Source: a virus
Length of the DNA: 22,995 bases
IMG/VR virus record: IMGVR_UViG_3300035698_009306
Span: 1 to 22,995 of that record
Direction: 5' to 3' (one strand)
Below the pieces are notes generated by a model, which was not told the origin of the DNA, did not search any database, and was given only the letters and a program-made list of their open reading frames with translations. How positions within the stretch are numbered: position 1 is the first letter of the stretch; each line of letters starts with the position of its first letter. Made by a program: the position numbers and the translations under genes. Positions 21,109-22,995 of the stretch are shown here, piece by piece.

Positions 21109-22085
21109 TGTGTATAATAATAGCTAAGCCACCAGGTGTGGCATTACCAACATTAGATATATTAAACAAATGCTTTTCTAGCCATCCTCACGGGATTGGT
21201 ATAGCATTTAGACATAGAGGTAAAGGGTGTGTTAATATTAAAAAAGGCTTTGATACTCCAAAAGATTTGATGGATTATCTTGATAAACATAATGTGTCTA
21301 AAGATTGTTGTGCAATTATTCACTTTAGATATGCAACAGCAGGAGAACAGTCTAAGCATAACTGCCATCCTTTTCCTGTAACAGATGATAAGATGCTTAT
21401 GAGAAGTCTTGATTTAACCACTGATATAGCAGTTGCTCATAATGGGACTATAACTGAATTTGGTTCTCATGCAAAGTTTTCTGATACTCAGTTGTTTATT
21501 AAGAATATTTTATCAGATGATTATATCAAGGATAATATTCACAGTAAAACAGTAAGAAAACTTATAGAAGATTATATATCACCAAGTAAGTTAGCCATAT
21601 TAAAGAGTAATGCTTTCTTTACAATAGGAGAGTTTATATTACACAACGGTATATACTATTCTAATTCTTCTTTTAAAGAAAAAGTTTATAGACCAAGCTA
21701 TGTAAATACTTGTGGATATAGAACCGAAAGCTCCACTGTTGAAGATTATTACAGAGGACATATTGATTGCACAAACTATTATGGCCATATGGGACCATAC
21801 GCTGTTCAGCCTGCAACAACAGACCATTACTGTGATGTGTGTCATTTTAGAACATATAGCACTACTTTAACATTTGGCGCAGTAAAACGGAAGATGTGTT
21901 CAGATTGTTATTCAGATTTTACACGAGGTATTTTAAAAGGGAAATTAATAAGTCAATGTTTTGAATGTAGAAGTTTATTTCCTAACACTGATTTAATGAT
22001 AAAAAAGAATTGGGATTCAGCGACTAAGGTTTTTGGATATTATATTTGTAGAGAATGTAACCACAGAGAGCAGGTAACAACATGA
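21108..22085 (+). CDS. class II glutamine amidotransferase 4 with two C-terminal zinc ribbons, 325 aa
   Basis: The ATG at 21108 follows AGAAAGGA at 7-base spacing and gives MCIIIAKPPGVALP with the Cys2 nucleophile; an in-frame ATG 24 bases upstream would bury the cysteine and is unlikely. Landmarks are HPHGIGI, HFRYATAGEQSKHNCHPF (Ala-Gly rather than Ser-Gly), VAHNGTITEF and SDTQLF. Residues 242-325 contain two zinc ribbons (CDVC...CSDC and CFEC...CREC). A His- and Tyr-rich linker (YGHMGPYAVQP) precedes them. It is most like GAT 2. The stop overlaps the next gene's ATG. Confidence 0.85.
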   Translation: MCIIIAKPPGVALPTLDILNKCFSSHPHGIGIAFRHRGKGCVNIKKGFDTPKDLMDYLDKHNVSKDCCAIIHFRYATAGEQSKHNCHPFPVTDDKMLMRSLDLTTDIAVAHNGTITEFGSHAKFSDTQLFIKNILSDDYIKDNIHSKTVRKLIEDYISPSKLAILKSNAFFTIGEFILHNGIYYSNSSFKEKVYRPSYVNTCGYRTESSTVEDYYRGHIDCTNYYGHMGPYAVQPATTDHYCDVCHFRTYSTTLTFGAVKRKMCSDCYSDFTRGILKGKLISQCFECRSLFPNTDLMIKKNWDSATKVFGYYICRECNHREQVTT

Positions 22086-22549
22086 AAAATATAATTGGAA
22101 AGTATTCTTGTAGAAACTTTAATAATAAGACTTTAAAATTTAGAAAAGGAGGCTCAACTTTAAGATGTGGTTTGTGTGGAGAAACAATCACAGACGTAAT
22201 CCAGTATATGAAAGATGGTGAGGTTGTGGAGTGTCACCCAAAGTGCTATGCTGAGACATTTGATGTTAATGTTAGAAATTTATCTAGATATTATGCTAAG
22301 GTTACTCCTATTAAACTACAAAAAAACAACCACGCAGTTTCTTATGAGATTGCATACAGGCTAAGTTTTAATGACAGAAAAAAAATATTAAGGTCTATTG
22401 ATATGAAAGCATTTAAGTTAAAATATCCTCAAGCACAGATAAAGATGGCAGTTGCTCAAGAGATTATGAAAAGAGCAATAGCACAAGGTTTTAATATATA
22501 CACAGATGATATGAAAAACTTTTATTCAAAGAAATCAGTAATTGTATAA
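22082..22549 (+). CDS. zinc-binding small protein, 155 aa
   Basis: The start overlaps the GAT 4 stop as ATGA, so translation is probably coupled. Residues about 28-56 form a zinc site, CGLCGE...ECHPKCY. The rest is basic and mixed helical, with a long C-terminal helical region (KKILRSIDMKAFKLKYPQAQ, MAVAQEIMKRAIAQG). No family is recognised. Its coupling to pair 4 makes it a candidate accessory factor or substrate for that pair. A dyad follows 30 bases after the stop. Confidence 0.6.
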   Translation: MKNIIGKYSCRNFNNKTLKFRKGGSTLRCGLCGETITDVIQYMKDGEVVECHPKCYAETFDVNVRNLSRYYAKVTPIKLQKNNHAVSYEIAYRLSFNDRKKILRSIDMKAFKLKYPQAQIKMAVAQEIMKRAIAQGFNIYTDDMKNFYSKKSVIV

Positions 22550-22578
22550 ATAAAATTAGTTTAAAAAAACATCAAAAC

Positions 22579-22595
22579 ACATAGTCACACTATGT
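22579..22595 (+). terminator. short perfect hairpin, possible weak terminator or operator
   Basis: ACATAGT-CAC-ACTATGT is a perfect 7-bp inverted repeat 30 bases after the zinc-binding gene. An A-rich run, not a T-run, follows on the plus strand, so an operator or mRNA hairpin is as likely as a terminator. Confidence 0.35.
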
Positions 22596-22616
22596 AAAAA
22601 CAAAAGAAAGTAAACC

Positions 22617-22667
22617 ATGAGTAATAGAGAAAAAAGAATATCTAAAACTGAAAAGAGAAAACAATGA
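22617..22667 (+). CDS. possible 16-aa basic peptide
   Basis: ATG at 22617 after AGAAAG; the peptide MSNREKRISKTEKRKQ is very basic. The stop overlaps the next ATG (ATGA). It may be a leader that couples translation to the following gene, or chance. Confidence 0.3.
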   Translation: MSNREKRISKTEKRKQ

Positions 22668-22837
22668 ACAAAAATAGAAAGATACTAAATAGTTTTATTG
22701 CATATTGTAATGCTTATCCAGACCAGAGATTTTGGCAAGCATTAAGAAACTGGAGCGTGTTTGAGTTTATATATGTTGCCAAGTTTAGTGACGGAGATTT
22801 TACAGACACATTTTACTTTGAAGGAAAAGATAAATGA
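22664..22837 (+). CDS. small unknown phage protein, 57 aa
   Basis: The ATG at 22664 follows AAAGAGA and overlaps the stop of a 16-codon frame. The 57-residue product has the sequence pattern NSFIAYCNAYPDQRFWQALR and NWSVFEFIYVAKF, with a DTFYFEGKDK end. Small phage proteins with an 'FW.ALRNWS...I' core recur in tailed-phage genomes, without known function. Its TGA overlaps the next ATG (ATGA). Confidence 0.5.
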   Translation: MNKNRKILNSFIAYCNAYPDQRFWQALRNWSVFEFIYVAKFSDGDFTDTFYFEGKDK

Positions 22838-22905
22838 AAATATTAAGAGCAAATGGCGACTCATTTTCAGAGCTAAATAAAGGAGGGGTATATGGCAGAG
22901 GATAA
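22834..22905 (+). CDS. possible 23-aa peptide
   Basis: The ATG at 22834 overlaps the preceding stop (ATGA) and opens MKILRANGDSFSELNKGGVY plus three residues. Its second half covers the strong ribosome-binding site of the next tiny gene, so it may act mainly in translational coupling. Confidence 0.3.
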   Translation: MKILRANGDSFSELNKGGVYGRG

Positions 22906-22969
22906 CTGGATTAATGACATAAAGAATGCAATTCTACATTTATTTGGACAAGATACAGACGCAGATTAA
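22892..22969 (+). CDS. small acidic peptide, 25 aa
   Basis: The ATG at 22892 has the strongest Shine-Dalgarno in this area (AAGGAGGGG, 22880-22888). The peptide MAEDNWINDIKNAILHLFGQ is followed by five acidic or polar residues and looks like one amphipathic helix. Function unknown. Confidence 0.4.
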   Translation: MAEDNWINDIKNAILHLFGQDTDAD

Positions 22970-22971
22970 CC

Positions 22972-22995
22972 GAGCTAAATAGAAAGGGGAGGGTA
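22972..22995 (+). promoter_or_regulatory. ribosome-binding region of a gene beyond the window
   Basis: GAGCTAAATAGAAAGGGGAGGGTA closely repeats the initiation region at 22870-22890 (GAGCTAAATAAAGGAGGGGTA). A further small gene probably starts just past the right edge. Confidence 0.45.

Noticed and set aside
1-22995. tRNA genes
   Set aside because: I looked for T-loop and acceptor-stem patterns on both strands, particularly near RtcB and in non-coding regions, and found none convincing.

Overview
This window is from an AT-rich genome of a tailed double-stranded DNA bacteriophage (or a prophage). The evidence is a packaging and portal module with a long fibre-like gene on one strand, facing a second arm of densely packed small and accessory genes. 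The host looks like a bacterium with ordinary sigma-70 promoters, DnaA-box-like sites and an AGAAAGGA-type Shine-Dalgarno. I cannot name the host. I see no integrase, CRISPR array, tRNA or insertion sequence.

Left arm (1-7750, minus strand, read right to left): a probable small terminase, an SPFH/band-7 membrane protein, the large terminase, a portal protein carrying a C-terminal ChaB-like domain, two small probable virion proteins, and a long fibre-like gene that runs off the left edge and begins with a signal peptide. Stop and start codons abut or overlap, so this is one late operon.

Divergent control region (7751-8998): about 1.25 kb without convincing genes. It holds a Z-DNA-prone GC spike, a polypyrimidine tract, several perfect dyads, DnaA-box-like sites, an operator-like dyad (TGTAAC-N6-GTTACA) and a consensus sigma-70 promoter.

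Right arm (8999-22995, plus strand): the striking content is four consecutive pairs of an Amidoligase_2-type ATP-dependent carboxylate-amine ligase and a class II glutamine amidotransferase (GAT). They lie at 9262-11195, 13176-15523, 18239-19770 and 19782-22085. In three pairs the ligase stop and the GAT start overlap by the same 10 bases, which also encode the GAT catalytic Cys2. All GATs carry C-terminal zinc-ribbon-like clusters, and three of the four ligases carry N-terminal ones. Between the pairs lie an RtcB RNA ligase with all its metal and guanylylation residues, a small exported lytic transglycosylase, and several small cysteine-rich or unknown proteins. A second non-coding region (11196-11920) contains a hairpin, a structured-RNA candidate and a six-unit array of about 20.5-bp period. 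Four near-identical promoters (TTGACA-N14-TGG-TATAAT type) punctuate the arm at 8933, 11868, 12797 and 17297.

Working model (inference): the GAT releases ammonia from glutamine, or processes a glutamyl substrate, and the coupled amidoligase uses ATP to form an amide or peptide bond on a target chosen by the zinc ribbons. Four diverged pairs suggest four targets or a stepwise pathway. The substrate cannot be read from the sequence.
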